From NCBI GenBank assembly GCA_020860245.1, contig JAJBUQ010000039.1:165660-229659 (forward strand): a DNA stretch of 64,000 bases, given 5' to 3'. The notes under the pieces were generated by a model. It searched no databases and was not told where the DNA came from. It was given only the letters and a program-made list of their open reading frames with translations. The position numbers and the translations under genes are program-made. This document shows, in pieces, positions 26,907-36,621 of the stretch. Source of the stretch: Rikenellaceae bacterium. GTDB lineage: Bacteria; Bacteroidota; Bacteroidia; Bacteroidales; Rikenellaceae. Numbering within the stretch: the first letter of the stretch is position 1; each line of letters begins with the position of its first letter.

Positions 26907-28478
26907 ATGCCCTTCGAAGTAACTATCACCGTGTCGCCGCGCGAGGCATCCGATCCGAAATTGTATCTTCCCATCGCAGCCTCCAGAGCACGTATAAGCA
27001 AGGATAACATTGCATTCTCACGAATAATAAAGAGATCTGTAGATGCCCGTTCCCGTCAGGTAAAAGTAAATCTTACCGTACAGATATTCGCAGATGGCGA
27101 GGGTGATCCCGATCCAGTACATTTCGAGTACGGAGATGTGTCGCACAGGCGTCCGGTAATTATTGTCGGTGCCGGTCCGGCAGGTCTGTTTGCTGCGCTC
27201 AAACTTATCGAATTGGGAATTAAACCTATTATAATAGAGAGAGGCAAAGATGTATCTTCTCGAAAATACGATATAGCAAAGATAAATCGTAACGGTGATG
27301 TCGATCCGGATTCCAACTACGCATTCGGAGAGGGAGGTGCCGGAGCATTCTCGGACGGTAAACTATTCACGCGATCGAAGAAGAGAGGGAATTACCGTAA
27401 GGCATTGGAAGTGCTAAGATTTCACGGTGCCGAGGAATCTGTGTTGTACGATGCCCATCCGCATATCGGTACTGACAGGCTCCCTCGGATCATCGCCGAC
27501 ATAAGGCGGACTATTCTCCAATCCGGTGGAGAGATTCTCTTCAATACGCGACTGACGGATATAATTATACGCAGCGGTAAGATTGCCGGAGTGGTATGCA
27601 GCGGAGCCGACAGAATTGATACTAACGCCGTCATTCTTGCAACCGGCCATTCGGCAAGGGATATATACAAATTACTTAATCGTAAAAATATACTGCTGGA
27701 ACCGAAAGCGTTCGCGATGGGTGTCAGAATCGAACATCCGCAGACCTTGATAGATTCGATACAATACCACATGCCCGAACGCGGGGAATACCTTCCCGCC
27801 GCATCCTATACTCTGAAAAGTCAGGTTAATGGGCGCGGGGTCTATTCGTTCTGCATGTGCCCGGGAGGATTTATCGTACCGGCAATGACATCCGGCGATG
27901 AAGCGGTAGTAAACGGGATGTCTCCGTCCGGAAGGAATTCGGTGTTCGCGAATTCCGGATTGGTTACGGAGGTTCGAACGGAAGATTTTGCCCATCTTGT
28001 TCCTGCTCACGGAGTGCTGGCGGGTCTGGTATTTCAGGAACAATTCGAGCGGACGGCATTTGATAACGGAGGGGGTATGAGGATCGTACCTGCGCAGCGG
28101 GTAGCCGATTTCGTGAACGGTAAAAGATCATCTTCGCTCTGTAAAACTTCGTACCATCCCGGAGGAGAGAGTTCTAACATGAAAGAGTGGATGCCTCCGT
28201 TTATATATAATACTCTGCGGCTTGGGATTCAGAATTTTGGAAAAAAAATGCGCGGATTTATGACCAACGAAGCGATGTTGCTCGGTGTCGAGTCGAGGAC
28301 TTCGTCTCCGGTCAGGATTCCGCGCGACACTGAGACCTTGATGCACCCGCAGATATACGGGTTATATCCCTGTGCCGAGGGTGCTGGTTATGCCGGAGGA
28401 ATCGTATCCGCTGCCATCGACGGAGAACGTTGTGCGGAAATGGCTGCGTTGCAATTAGGAAAAAATAAATCCACATAA
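26907..28478 (+). CDS. FAD-dependent dehydrogenase of the COG2509 family
   Basis: This 523-residue flavoprotein has a short N-terminal ferredoxin-like domain, then the Rossmann FAD motif IIVGAGPAGLFAALKL at about residue 89. ERGKDVSSRKYD, AFGEGGAGAFSDGKL, YDAHPHIGTD and ILATGHSARD are characteristic of COG2509, a widespread family of uncharacterised FAD-dependent oxidoreductases. The C-terminus has GLYPCAEGAGYAGGIVSA, the second FAD-binding segment. The substrate is unknown. Confidence 0.9.
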   Translation: MPFEVTITVSPREASDPKLYLPIAASRARISKDNIAFSRIIKRSVDARSRQVKVNLTVQIFADGEGDPDPVHFEYGDVSHRRPVIIVGAGPAGLFAALKLIELGIKPIIIERGKDVSSRKYDIAKINRNGDVDPDSNYAFGEGGAGAFSDGKLFTRSKKRGNYRKALEVLRFHGAEESVLYDAHPHIGTDRLPRIIADIRRTILQSGGEILFNTRLTDIIIRSGKIAGVVCSGADRIDTNAVILATGHSARDIYKLLNRKNILLEPKAFAMGVRIEHPQTLIDSIQYHMPERGEYLPAASYTLKSQVNGRGVYSFCMCPGGFIVPAMTSGDEAVVNGMSPSGRNSVFANSGLVTEVRTEDFAHLVPAHGVLAGLVFQEQFERTAFDNGGGMRIVPAQRVADFVNGKRSSSLCKTSYHPGGESSNMKEWMPPFIYNTLRLGIQNFGKKMRGFMTNEAMLLGVESRTSSPVRIPRDTETLMHPQIYGLYPCAEGAGYAGGIVSAAIDGERCAEMAALQLGKNKST

Positions 28479-28489
28479 TTATGTGGATT
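28468..28489 (-). terminator. Terminator of the dapA-proB operon
   Basis: A 22-bp palindrome AATCCACATAATTATGTGGATT is followed on the minus strand by TTATTTTTT. It overlaps the end of the COG2509 gene. Confidence 0.65.
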
Positions 28490-28507
28490 CTGTGTCGTAA
28501 TCTAAGA

Positions 28508-29593
28508 TCAGTCCAAATACAGATAATCGTAATGGATCAAAGGCTTGGATCCTTGGACACCGATAAGCGATGCTGATTTGTCGCTGTCCGCAGTGACTTT
28601 GCCGACCCCTATCTGCTCCCCTTTATAAAAGATCCTTACTATATCGTCCTTCTCGAACTCACCTTCGATTTTTTCGACTCCGATCGGTAAGAGGCTTGTT
28701 GCCTGCGAACCTGCGAGCGCTTCATAAGCGCCTTCGTTAATGTGGAGTTCACCCTTGGCGAACATATCCGAATGCGCTATCCATTTTTTTACATCGGAAA
28801 TAGGTTTATCCGATGCGTGGAAGCGTGTGCATATCGTGGTACTGTCTTTTTTGAGCAAATCGATCAGGATATTATCTTTTTTCCCGTTGGCAATTATTAC
28901 TTCGATGCCTTCGTCAGCGACTTTTTTTGCAATGGTACTCTTGGTAAGCATGCCGCCGCGCCCGAAATTGGACTTTTGGGTCTGTATGTATTCCGTGAGA
29001 TCCTGATTTTTGTCGTTATATATATCCGTGATTACTTCGGATGCCGGATCTGCCGGATTACCGTTGTAGATTCCGTCGATATTGCTGAGGATAACGAGCC
29101 CTTCGGAATTCATCATGGAAGCGATCATGCCGGATAATTCGTCGTTATCGGTAAACATCAGTTCGGTGACGGAGATCGTATCGTTCTCGTTGACCACAGG
29201 AATTACACCATTTTCCAGCATAACCGACATGCAGTTCTTTTGATTGAGATAGAGCCTGCGTGTAGAGAAATTCTCCTTGGTCGTAAGAACCTGTCCCACG
29301 TATATATTATGATCCCTGAACAATTCGTAATAACGATTTATCAATTTGACTTGTCCGATGGATGAGAACAACTGCCTCTCAGCAACCGAATCGAGTCTGC
29401 GTCCGGTCTTGAGTTCGCTGCGTCCCGAGGCCACCGCTCCAGAAGATACCATTATGACCTCCACGCCCGATTTTTTCAACAATGCGATCTGGTCCACGAG
29501 GGCAGACATCCGTGTAACGTCGAGAGTTCCGTCAGAACGCGCGAGAACGTTGCTGCCGATCTTAACGGTTACTCTCTTGAATTTGAATTCCAT
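28508..29593 (-). CDS. proB: Glutamate 5-kinase
   Basis: This 361-residue enzyme phosphorylates glutamate in the first step of proline synthesis. The amino-acid kinase domain shows VTVKIGSNVLA, VSSGAVASG, NENDTIS and RGGMLTK (with Gly-rich substrate loops), and a C-terminal PUA domain (about residues 270-355) begins near AKGELHINEGA. The ATG at 29593 overlaps the dapA stop by one base (TGATG), so it is preferred over a start two codons upstream. proA is not nearby. The pairing with dapA puts two glutamate/aspartate-family steps under one promoter. Confidence 0.95.
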   Translation of the reverse strand: MEFKFKRVTVKIGSNVLARSDGTLDVTRMSALVDQIALLKKSGVEVIMVSSGAVASGRSELKTGRRLDSVAERQLFSSIGQVKLINRYYELFRDHNIYVGQVLTTKENFSTRRLYLNQKNCMSVMLENGVIPVVNENDTISVTELMFTDNDELSGMIASMMNSEGLVILSNIDGIYNGNPADPASEVITDIYNDKNQDLTEYIQTQKSNFGRGGMLTKSTIAKKVADEGIEVIIANGKKDNILIDLLKKDSTTICTRFHASDKPISDVKKWIAHSDMFAKGELHINEGAYEALAGSQATSLLPIGVEKIEGEFEKDDIVRIFYKGEQIGVGKVTADSDKSASLIGVQGSKPLIHYDYLYLD

Positions 29594-30480
29594 CAGCACA
29601 ATTCATATTTGATTATAGCCTCTTCGAACAGCCTCCTTAAATCGTCGCTTCCTTGTACCAACGGAAGTCTGACGGTACTCTCCATGACCCCTTTAACGGA
29701 GAGAGCTGTTTTTATGCCGACCGGATTGCCTTCGAGGAATAGAGAATCTACGCACCCTAAAAGAGACATTTGGAGTAAAGATGCGCCTGCAAAATCCCCG
29801 GTAAGGCAAAGTTGCACCATACGGCAGTATTTTTCGGGGAACGCGTTCGCCGCAACGGATATCACACCGTCGCCGCCCAGCGCTATGAGTGGAAGGGCCA
29901 TATTGTCGTTACCGGAGATTACCATGAATCCGTCCGGACGGTCGCGGAGGATATAGCTGATCTGAGAAAGCGATCCCGAAGCCTCTTTTATGGCTGCCAC
30001 ATTTTCAATGTCGTGAGCGAGTTTAAGGGTGGTCTCCGCCGACATATTCACACCGGTTCGACCGGGAACATTATACAGAACGACCGGTTTTGGAGATTCT
30101 TTGGCGATAGCTTTGTAATGCTCATACAATCCCTTCTGTGAAGGTCTGTTGTAATACGGAGTCACTGAAAGGATCGACGAGATGCCGTCCATATCGTAAT
30201 CCTCCATGCATCCGATAACTTCAGCGGTATTGTTTCCGCCCACTCCGAGCATGACGGGCAGCCTCCCGTCGTTCTTCCGTGTAATATATTTTACGATATC
30301 TTTTTTCTCCTCTTTGGTAAGAGTGGGGGTTTCAGCAGTGGTTCCAAGTGCCAGAAGATAGTCCGCACCGCCTGCAATAACATTCTCTATCAGACGACCC
30401 AACGCATCGTAATCGATATCCGTATTTTTCTTGAAAGGGGTGACAAGCGCAACCCCCGTCCCCTGTATGCTGTTCTTCAT
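29593..30480 (-). CDS. dapA: 4-hydroxy-tetrahydrodipicolinate synthase
   Basis: This 295-residue TIM-barrel aldolase condenses pyruvate with aspartate semialdehyde for lysine and diaminopimelate synthesis. The N-terminal GVALVTPF, GTTAETPTL (substrate binding), YNVPGRTGVN with the conserved Tyr/Arg, and AAIKEASG with the Schiff-base Lys are all present. It is the first gene of dapA-proB and has a promoter element about 20 bases upstream. Aspartate semialdehyde is also used by the carboxynorspermidine synthase at 3.1 kb. Confidence 0.96.
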   Translation of the reverse strand: MKNSIQGTGVALVTPFKKNTDIDYDALGRLIENVIAGGADYLLALGTTAETPTLTKEEKKDIVKYITRKNDGRLPVMLGVGGNNTAEVIGCMEDYDMDGISSILSVTPYYNRPSQKGLYEHYKAIAKESPKPVVLYNVPGRTGVNMSAETTLKLAHDIENVAAIKEASGSLSQISYILRDRPDGFMVISGNDNMALPLIALGGDGVISVAANAFPEKYCRMVQLCLTGDFAGASLLQMSLLGCVDSLFLEGNPVGIKTALSVKGVMESTVRLPLVQGSDDLRRLFEEAIIKYELC

Positions 30481-30501
30481 CTAAGGCTGTTTATTTTCGT
30501 A

Positions 30502-30509
30502 CAAAAATA
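30502..30509 (-). promoter_or_regulatory. Bacteroidetes -7 element for dapA-proB
   Basis: CAAAAATA on the plus strand reads TATTTTTG on the minus strand, 22 bases ahead of the dapA ATG. Confidence 0.45.
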
Positions 30510-30591
30510 ATATAAAATTAACAATATTCAATATTGAAACTTATTGTTTTGTTCTCTTTTATTCGTGTTTATCATCAGCGGATAACTGGAG

Positions 30592-31200
30592 CTATAATTC
30601 TATGCCGGAGCATTTATATCCGTTGTCCGAAAGAAACCGGAGAACGCGCGGAAGGGAGTATTCGAGATTGCGGAACGATTTTTTCGAATCGTGAAATACT
30701 ATTATAGATCCGGGTTTGACGTGTTTCGTAACATTGCGGAGACATTGACGCGGATTAACGTACTTACTGTAATCCCTGCTGATTATCTCCCACATTATCA
30801 GATTGTAGCGTTTGCTGAGCAGCTTGATCTGCCGTGGTTTTATACGCCCGTAAGGGGGGCGGACAAGGTTTGATTTTATTATTTGGTCTGCAAAGTCGAT
30901 GTCTTCGATGTAACGCCATGTCTTCATCTCCCAACCCTTCTGGTGGCTGTATGTATGGTTGCCAACCTTGTGCCCTGCATCGAGGATCATCTGGAATACC
31001 TCCGGATACTGCTCTACGTTCTTACCAAGACAGAAAAAAGTAGCTTTGGCTCCGTATTTTTCGAGTTGTTCCAAAACCCACGGGGTAACTTCCGGAGACG
31101 GTCCGTCGTCGAACGTAAGATAAACGTCCTCGCTGTCAGGAAAATTCCAGATAAGTTCCGGATAGAGCCTTCGCAGTATTTTAGGAGGTTTAAAGATCAA
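30592..31200 (-). CDS. NodB-type polysaccharide deacetylase
   Basis: This 202-residue carbohydrate esterase 4 domain carries the five usual motifs: TFDDGPSP (catalytic Asp and metal Asp), GNHTYSH (metal histidines), RPPYGR, a Trp-containing MWEIISRDY, and IVFHDS with the catalytic His. It should remove acetyl groups from N-acetylglucosamine units of peptidoglycan or another glycan. No signal peptide is evident, which is unusual if the substrate is outside the cytoplasm. It is the last gene of HAD, PAP2, deacetylase, spaced by four bases or fewer. Confidence 0.92.
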   Translation of the reverse strand: MIFKPPKILRRLYPELIWNFPDSEDVYLTFDDGPSPEVTPWVLEQLEKYGAKATFFCLGKNVEQYPEVFQMILDAGHKVGNHTYSHQKGWEMKTWRYIEDIDFADQIIKSNLVRPPYGRIKPRQIKLLSKRYNLIMWEIISRDYSKYVNPRQCLRNVTKHVKPGSIIVFHDSKKSFRNLEYSLPRVLRFLSDNGYKCSGIEL

Positions 31201-31204
31201 TTTT

Positions 31205-31759
31205 TCAGTCCTTTAATTTTGTGTCGTAAATTTTATATCCGAGGATACCTATCAGATAGCCCGTGAACCCTCCGCATATAAGGTCGAGAGGGAAGTGAAC
31301 TCCGAGATAAATTCGGCTATACATGACAAGCAAGGCCCACAAATATATTAATATCGTGTAAATATTATTCCTGAATATCCTTACGGTAAACGCGGATATG
31401 GACATTACCGTTGCCGCGTGTGCCGAAAAAGTCCCGTAGAGTCCCCCCTTGTAGCCTTTGAGGATATGAACCATTCCTTCGAGGTCTGGATTCTGCGAAG
31501 GACGGAATTTTTTAAGTCCGTATTTGAATACATTACAGATCTGATCCGCAACAACCACCGCGATGGCTGCCATAGCGAATGCGAGAAGAAAATTCTTCAA
31601 TCCCAGTTTCTTATACATAAAATATAAGATCACAATGTATAACGGTACCCAATTGAAATTCCCGGACGCAAACCAGAATATGCTGTCCGCAACGGGGCCC
31701 ATATTGCCGTTAAGCGCAAGGAATAATTTCGTATCGAGTTCGAGAAGGCGGTCGAGCAT
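31205..31759 (-). CDS. PAP2-family membrane phosphatase
   Basis: This 184-residue integral membrane protein has about five or six helices and the three phosphatase motifs: KYGLKKFRPSQ (K-x6-RP), GTFSAHA (SxH) and SRIYLGVHFPLDL (SR-x5-H-x3-D). Such enzymes dephosphorylate undecaprenyl pyrophosphate or lipid phosphates at the outer face of the membrane. Undecaprenyl-phosphate recycling would suit the nearby envelope genes, but the substrate is inferred. It is the middle gene of a three-gene operon. Confidence 0.92.
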   Translation of the reverse strand: MLDRLLELDTKLFLALNGNMGPVADSIFWFASGNFNWVPLYIVILYFMYKKLGLKNFLLAFAMAAIAVVVADQICNVFKYGLKKFRPSQNPDLEGMVHILKGYKGGLYGTFSAHAATVMSISAFTVRIFRNNIYTILIYLWALLVMYSRIYLGVHFPLDLICGGFTGYLIGILGYKIYDTKLKD

Positions 31760-31761
31760 AT

Positions 31762-32409
31762 TTAGAATTTTTCAACTATCGAACCGTCGATCTCGGAGAA
31801 GTCCGAAATAACCATATCGTAATCCTTTAAAACTTCCTTAGGGAAGGTCGTTGCAAGTGCTACTACATTCATTCCTGCGCGCCTTGCCGCCTCGATTCCT
31901 ACGAACGCATCTTCGAATACAAGGCAGTCTTCAGGTTCCATGCCGAGTAGTTTTGCCGCGAGAAGAAATATCTCAGGGTCCGGTTTCCCTTTACTTACCA
32001 TGTCGCCGTTGGAGATTGCATCGAAGTATTGTGCGATACCGCACCGGTCGAGGACATACTGAACGTTCCTGAGCGGTCCTGAAGAACCTACCGATATTTT
32101 TATCCCTCTGCTTTTCAGGTCTTTAAGTAAGTCGATCAATCCGTTGGCAGGTTCGATTTTTTTCGCGAATATCTCTCTGTATATTTCCTCCTTTTCGATG
32201 CCGTATTCTTGTACTTGTGCAGGAGTGAGAACTCCTTTGCCTAAAAGCGCTTCGAATATCTGCTCGTTGAGTTGTCCGAAACTCCTGAGAATTTTTTCTC
32301 TGTCGAATGGAAGTCCGTGTTTGGTACACAATATCTCGAATGCTTCTATATGGATATCCCTGTTATCGACAAGAACGCCGTCCATATCGAAGATCACTGC
32401 TTTTTTCAT
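31762..32409 (-). CDS. HAD-superfamily hydrolase, beta-phosphoglucomutase-like
   Basis: This 215-residue HAD phosphatase has motif I FDMDGVLVDN (nucleophile Asp and acid/base Asp), motif II VGSSGP, motif III with the Lys of SKGKPDPE, and motif IV VFEDAFVGIEAA. Its helical cap is like that of sugar-phosphate phosphatases and beta-phosphoglucomutase. The exact substrate is not predictable. It is the first gene of its operon with a promoter element just upstream. Confidence 0.9.
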   Translation of the reverse strand: MKKAVIFDMDGVLVDNRDIHIEAFEILCTKHGLPFDREKILRSFGQLNEQIFEALLGKGVLTPAQVQEYGIEKEEIYREIFAKKIEPANGLIDLLKDLKSRGIKISVGSSGPLRNVQYVLDRCGIAQYFDAISNGDMVSKGKPDPEIFLLAAKLLGMEPEDCLVFEDAFVGIEAARRAGMNVVALATTFPKEVLKDYDMVISDFSEIDGSIVEKF

Positions 32410-32427
32410 TTTTCAAAAAATTTTAAG

Positions 32428-32435
32428 CAAAGGTA
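32428..32435 (-). promoter_or_regulatory. Bacteroidetes -7 element (TACCTTTG) for the HAD-PAP2-deacetylase operon
   Basis: CAAAGGTA on the plus strand, 19 bases ahead of the HAD start. Confidence 0.55.
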
Positions 32436-32560
32436 ATGTATACTTATCAGAATGTGAAAAAATAAAAAGTCTTTTTTATATAGTGCTGGTTTACTGGTAG
32501 TTCCTGTTGCCAAAAGAAAAAGAGGAAATTTTCCGATTGGATTTATAATTTCCGATTTGT

Positions 32561-32568
32561 TATATTTG
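32561..32568 (+). promoter_or_regulatory. Bacteroidetes -7 element (TATATTTG) for dnaE
   Basis: TATATTTGCA lies 24 bases upstream of the dnaE ATG. Confidence 0.6.
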
Positions 32569-32591
32569 CAATTCAGTAAAAATTATTCCCG

Positions 32592-35500
32592 ATGTCAAAT
32601 TTCGTCCATCTCCATGTCCATACACAGTACTCCATCCTTGACGGTGCTTCAGCGATAAAACCTTTGATAAAGAGGGTTAAAGAGCTCGGTATGCCTGCTG
32701 TCGCAATAACTGACCACGGCAATATGTACGGTGTCAAGGAGTTCCACGATGCTGCAACGAAGGAGGGCGTCAAGCCTATATTGGGATGCGAGGTATACGT
32801 AGCAGGCGGAAGTAGATTCGATAAAGGCGGTAAAGAGGACAGAGGAGACCACCTTATCCTGCTTGCGAAGAATAAAACAGGGTATCAGAATCTTACAAAA
32901 ATAGTCTCCTACGGTTTCACAGAGGGATTTTATTATCGTCCGAGGGTTGATAAGGAACTTCTGAGAAAGTATAACGAAGGGATAATCTGTTGTTCCGCAT
33001 GTCTTGGAGGAGAACTTCCGCAGGCTATAATGCACGGTAACATGGGAGAAGCGAAAAAAGTCGTGCAGGAGTTTAAGGAGATTTATGGAGACGACTACTA
33101 TATGGAACTCCAGCTTCACAAGAGCGGAATTCCGCGCATAGACGAACAGGTATACAATAACCAGCGTAAGGTAAATAAAGTTATTATCGAATTGGCGAAG
33201 GAATTCGGAGTTAAATTCATTGCTTCGAACGACGTCCATTTTATTATGGCGGATGATGCCGAGGCACACGACAGACTGATCTGCCTCAATACGGGTAAGG
33301 ATCTCGACGATCCTAACCGGATGAGGTATACGTTTCAGGAATACCTTAAAACAGAGGAAGAGATGATGGAGTTATTTCCGGACGTTCCTGAAGCTTTGTC
33401 CACAACTATTGAAATAGCCGATAAAGTCGAAGAATACTCCCTCGACCAGAAACCATTGATGCCAAACTTCCCGATTCCCGACGACTTCCCGATCGATGGG
33501 AAGAAATTGATGAATACATTCATCAAGAAGATCGAAGACGAAGATTTGAAAACGGAGCTTCGGAATCTCGGTTCGGTGGAAAAATTTACCCAGGCGCACC
33601 CGGGATTCGAGGAACAGATGACTATCTCCAAACAGTTCTTATATCTGGAGCATATAACGTACAATGGAGCTGAAAAAAGATATGGCAAGACTCTTGGCGA
33701 AGAGCTGCAAGAGAGGATAAAATTCGAACTATCGACCATTGAATGGATGGGGTTCCCCGGATACTTCCTTATAGTATGGGATTTTATCCGTGCTGCCCGC
33801 GAAATGGGAGTATCGGTAGGGCCCGGCAGGGGTTCCGCAGCAGGTTCTGTGGTGGCTTATTGTCTCGGTATCACGAATATCGATCCTTTGAAGTACGACC
33901 TCCTCTTTGAGCGGTTTCTGAATCCTGACCGTATATCCATGCCCGATGTCGATATTGACTTCGATGAAGACGGACGTGCCGACGTACTTCATTATGTGAT
34001 CGAAAAGTATGGAAGCAAACGTGTAGCACAGATAATAACATTCGGAACTATGGCCCCGAAGGTCTCTATCAAAGATGTAGCGCGCGTTCAGAAGCTACCT
34101 CTGTCCGAGAGCAACCGCTTATCCAAACTCGTGCCGGAACGCCCCGGAATGACCTTCAATAAAGCATACAAGGAATCGCCTGAACTTCTCGCTGAAAAGA
34201 AGTCCGGATCACCGATGGTTCAGGATACTCTTAAATACGCCGAAAAATTGGAGGGCTCGGTAAGGCAGACCGGAGTCCATGCCTGCGGTGTTATCATCGG
34301 ACAGGACGATCTCGAAAATTTTGCTCCGGTAGCCATTGCCAAAGATGCGGAACTTAACGTTGTGCAGTTCGAAGGCAAGCTGGTCGAGAGTGTAGGGTTG
34401 ATTAAAATGGACTTCCTCGGACTGAAAACTCTGTCCATTATTAAGGACGCCCTTGAGAATATTGAAAATTCCAGAGGTATTAAAATTGATATAGACGCCG
34501 TGTCTCTGGACGATAAAGAGACTTACGAATTATACAGCCGCGGAGAGACCACCGGAATATTCCAGTTCGAGTCGCCCGGAATGAAAAAGCATCTCCGTAA
34601 TCTGAAACCTAACCGCTTCGAGGACCTGATAGCCATGAATGCCCTCTACCGTCCGGGACCGATGGAATACATACCTAATTTCATTGCCCGTATGCACGGA
34701 AGAGAGGAGGTGGTTTACGAGATAGCCGACATGGAGGAGTACCTCAAGGACACGTACGGCATAACGGTTTATCAGGAACAGGTCATGCTGCTGTCGCAGA
34801 AACTCGCGGGATTCACCGGAGGTCAGGCCGATACTCTTCGTAAGGCTATGGGGAAAAAACAGAAACCGGTCCTCGATAAACTTAAACCGCAGTTCCTCGA
34901 AGGAGCCAAAAAGAACGGACACGACCCAAAAATATGTGAAAAAATCTGGGAAGATTGGAAAGCATTCGCTTCGTATGCCTTCAACAAATCGCACTCTACC
35001 TGCTACGCTTACGTATCGTACCAGACTGCGTATCTCAAGGCTCATTATCCTGCGGAATTCATGGCCGCTCTTCTCAGCCGCAACCTCTCGGATATTAAAA
35101 AGATCAGCTTCTTTATGGACGAGTGCAAGAGAATGAACCTGAATGTCAAGGGTCCGGATGTTAATGCCAGTATGATGCAGTTCTCCGTGGATTCAGAACA
35201 GAATGTCAGGTTCGGACTCGCGGCGATCAAAGGGGTAGGAGAGGCTGCCGTAGCAAACATAATCGAAACGCGCAAAACCGGAGGTAGATTCACCTCGATA
35301 TACGATTTTGTCGAACGAGTGAACCTTCAGGCAGTGAACAAGAAGACCATAGAAAATCTTGTTCTTGCAGGAGCGTTCGACTCCATTACCGATAATACAC
35401 GGTGCAGCTTCTTCGCTGCCGATTCTAAGGGGACCGTATTTTTAGAGACTCTTATACGTTACGGAAGCAGGATGCAGAAAGAATCCAATAATTCTCAGCA

Positions 35501-36215
35501 GAGCCTGTTCGGAGGCGATACGGCATCGAATGACATACAAAAACCAATACCTCCGGTATGTGAAGAATGGCATAAACTCGAGAAATTAGGCAGGGAGAAG
35601 GAAGTTATTGGCATATACCTGTCTGCTCACCCTCTCGACGACTATTCCGCAATAATACGGAATTTCTGCAATACCACACTCTCCGACCTTAACGATCTCG
35701 AAGCGATGCGCAACAGGGATTTTACGGTTGCAGGAATAGTAACTTCCGTGCAGAATCTAATGACTAATAACGGCAAACCGTTCGGAAGACTGACGATAGA
35801 GGATTACAGCGACTCATACCAGTTTACACTGTTTGGTAAGGATTATGAACAGTTCCGCAGATTTTTCTACGAGAATTACTATCTTCTTATAAAAGGCAAA
35901 GTCAAACCGCGCCCTTATAACGAAACCGAATTGGAACCGAAAATTAATTCCATAAGCATGCTGTCGGACGTACAGGATGGTATGATTAATGAAATAATGA
36001 TAACAATACCGATAGGGGATATTACTCCGGAATTCATTAAAACCTTCACGGAGACCGTGAATAGCAATCCGGGTAAATCAATTCTTAGAGTCCGGATTTA
36101 TGACGAGTCTCAGGATGTATCGCTCGGAATGACTTCGAGAATACTCAGGGTATCTGCTTCTAACGGATTATTATCGTTTCTGGAGAATAACCAGATAAAA
36201 TACTTGTTCGCTTAG
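32592..36215 (+). CDS. dnaE: DNA polymerase III alpha subunit
   Basis: This 1207-residue replicative polymerase has an N-terminal PHP domain with intact metal ligands (HLHVHTQYS, AITDHGNM, LGCEVYV, SNDVHF), the C-family palm with PDVDIDF catalytic aspartates and GPGRGSAAGS, then fingers (PGPMEYIPNF), a helix-hairpin-helix region, and an OB fold beginning near FTVAGIVTSV. The intact PHP site suggests a possible built-in 3'-5' exonuclease or pyrophosphatase, which matters because Pol I here seems to lack proofreading. Length is normal for Bacteroidales DnaE. It is followed 41 bases on by a thioredoxin gene with its own promoter element. Confidence 0.97.
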   Translation: MSNFVHLHVHTQYSILDGASAIKPLIKRVKELGMPAVAITDHGNMYGVKEFHDAATKEGVKPILGCEVYVAGGSRFDKGGKEDRGDHLILLAKNKTGYQNLTKIVSYGFTEGFYYRPRVDKELLRKYNEGIICCSACLGGELPQAIMHGNMGEAKKVVQEFKEIYGDDYYMELQLHKSGIPRIDEQVYNNQRKVNKVIIELAKEFGVKFIASNDVHFIMADDAEAHDRLICLNTGKDLDDPNRMRYTFQEYLKTEEEMMELFPDVPEALSTTIEIADKVEEYSLDQKPLMPNFPIPDDFPIDGKKLMNTFIKKIEDEDLKTELRNLGSVEKFTQAHPGFEEQMTISKQFLYLEHITYNGAEKRYGKTLGEELQERIKFELSTIEWMGFPGYFLIVWDFIRAAREMGVSVGPGRGSAAGSVVAYCLGITNIDPLKYDLLFERFLNPDRISMPDVDIDFDEDGRADVLHYVIEKYGSKRVAQIITFGTMAPKVSIKDVARVQKLPLSESNRLSKLVPERPGMTFNKAYKESPELLAEKKSGSPMVQDTLKYAEKLEGSVRQTGVHACGVIIGQDDLENFAPVAIAKDAELNVVQFEGKLVESVGLIKMDFLGLKTLSIIKDALENIENSRGIKIDIDAVSLDDKETYELYSRGETTGIFQFESPGMKKHLRNLKPNRFEDLIAMNALYRPGPMEYIPNFIARMHGREEVVYEIADMEEYLKDTYGITVYQEQVMLLSQKLAGFTGGQADTLRKAMGKKQKPVLDKLKPQFLEGAKKNGHDPKICEKIWEDWKAFASYAFNKSHSTCYAYVSYQTAYLKAHYPAEFMAALLSRNLSDIKKISFFMDECKRMNLNVKGPDVNASMMQFSVDSEQNVRFGLAAIKGVGEAAVANIIETRKTGGRFTSIYDFVERVNLQAVNKKTIENLVLAGAFDSITDNTRCSFFAADSKGTVFLETLIRYGSRMQKESNNSQQSLFGGDTASNDIQKPIPPVCEEWHKLEKLGREKEVIGIYLSAHPLDDYSAIIRNFCNTTLSDLNDLEAMRNRDFTVAGIVTSVQNLMTNNGKPFGRLTIEDYSDSYQFTLFGKDYEQFRRFFYENYYLLIKGKVKPRPYNETELEPKINSISMLSDVQDGMINEIMITIPIGDITPEFIKTFTETVNSNPGKSILRVRIYDESQDVSLGMTSRILRVSASNGLLSFLENNQIKYLFA

Positions 36216-36225
36216 ACGGATTGAT

Positions 36226-36233
36226 TAGTTTTG
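36226..36233 (+). promoter_or_regulatory. Bacteroidetes -7 element (TAGTTTTG) for thioredoxin
   Basis: TAGTTTTG lies 23 bases before the thioredoxin ATG at 36257, just after the dnaE stop. Confidence 0.45.
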
Positions 36234-36256
36234 TTTTAAATTTTAATGAAATTACT

Positions 36257-36571
36257 ATGGCACTTGCAATTACAAATTCAAATTTTGAAGAGATCATATC
36301 CGGGGATAAACCGGTTGTGATAGATTTCTGGGCGGAATGGTGCGGACCATGCCGTATGGTTGGACCGATCATAGAAGAGCTTGCTGAGGAGTACAAAGAT
36401 CAGGTTGTGATCGGAAAATGCGACGTGGATGAAAATAACGATGTCGCTACAAAATACAGTGTGAGGAATATTCCTACTATAATCTTCCTTAAAAACGGAG
36501 AGATTGTTGATAAACAGGTAGGATATGCGGGTAAGGACGCACTTGTGGAAAAATTGAATAAGATACTTTAG
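36257..36571 (+). CDS. trxA: Thioredoxin
   Basis: This 104-residue thioredoxin has the active site WCGPC (Cys29, Cys32) within VIDFWAEWCGPCRM, the cis-Pro region in IPTIIFLKNG and the usual C-terminal amphipathic helix. It reduces protein disulfides in the cytoplasm. The frame opens 12 codons earlier, but the ATG at 36257 matches the family start and follows a promoter element. It is a single-gene unit closed by a strong hairpin. Confidence 0.95.
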   Translation: MALAITNSNFEEIISGDKPVVIDFWAEWCGPCRMVGPIIEELAEEYKDQVVIGKCDVDENNDVATKYSVRNIPTIIFLKNGEIVDKQVGYAGKDALVEKLNKIL

Positions 36572-36591
36572 AATAAGTAGTCAGATAACAA

Positions 36592-36618
36592 AAATGATGA
36601 CCGCATGGTCATCATTTT
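36592..36618. terminator. Bidirectional terminator between thioredoxin and the YhcH gene
   Basis: AAAATGATGACC and GGTCATCATTTT form a 12-bp stem around GCAT with a T-run on the plus side; the two flanking genes converge. Confidence 0.8.
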
Positions 36619-36621
36619 TGT

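Noticed and set aside
26535..27772. Long antisense frames opposite the GH20-like and COG2509 genes
   Set aside because: They shadow well-supported genes, lack homology features and have no promoter.
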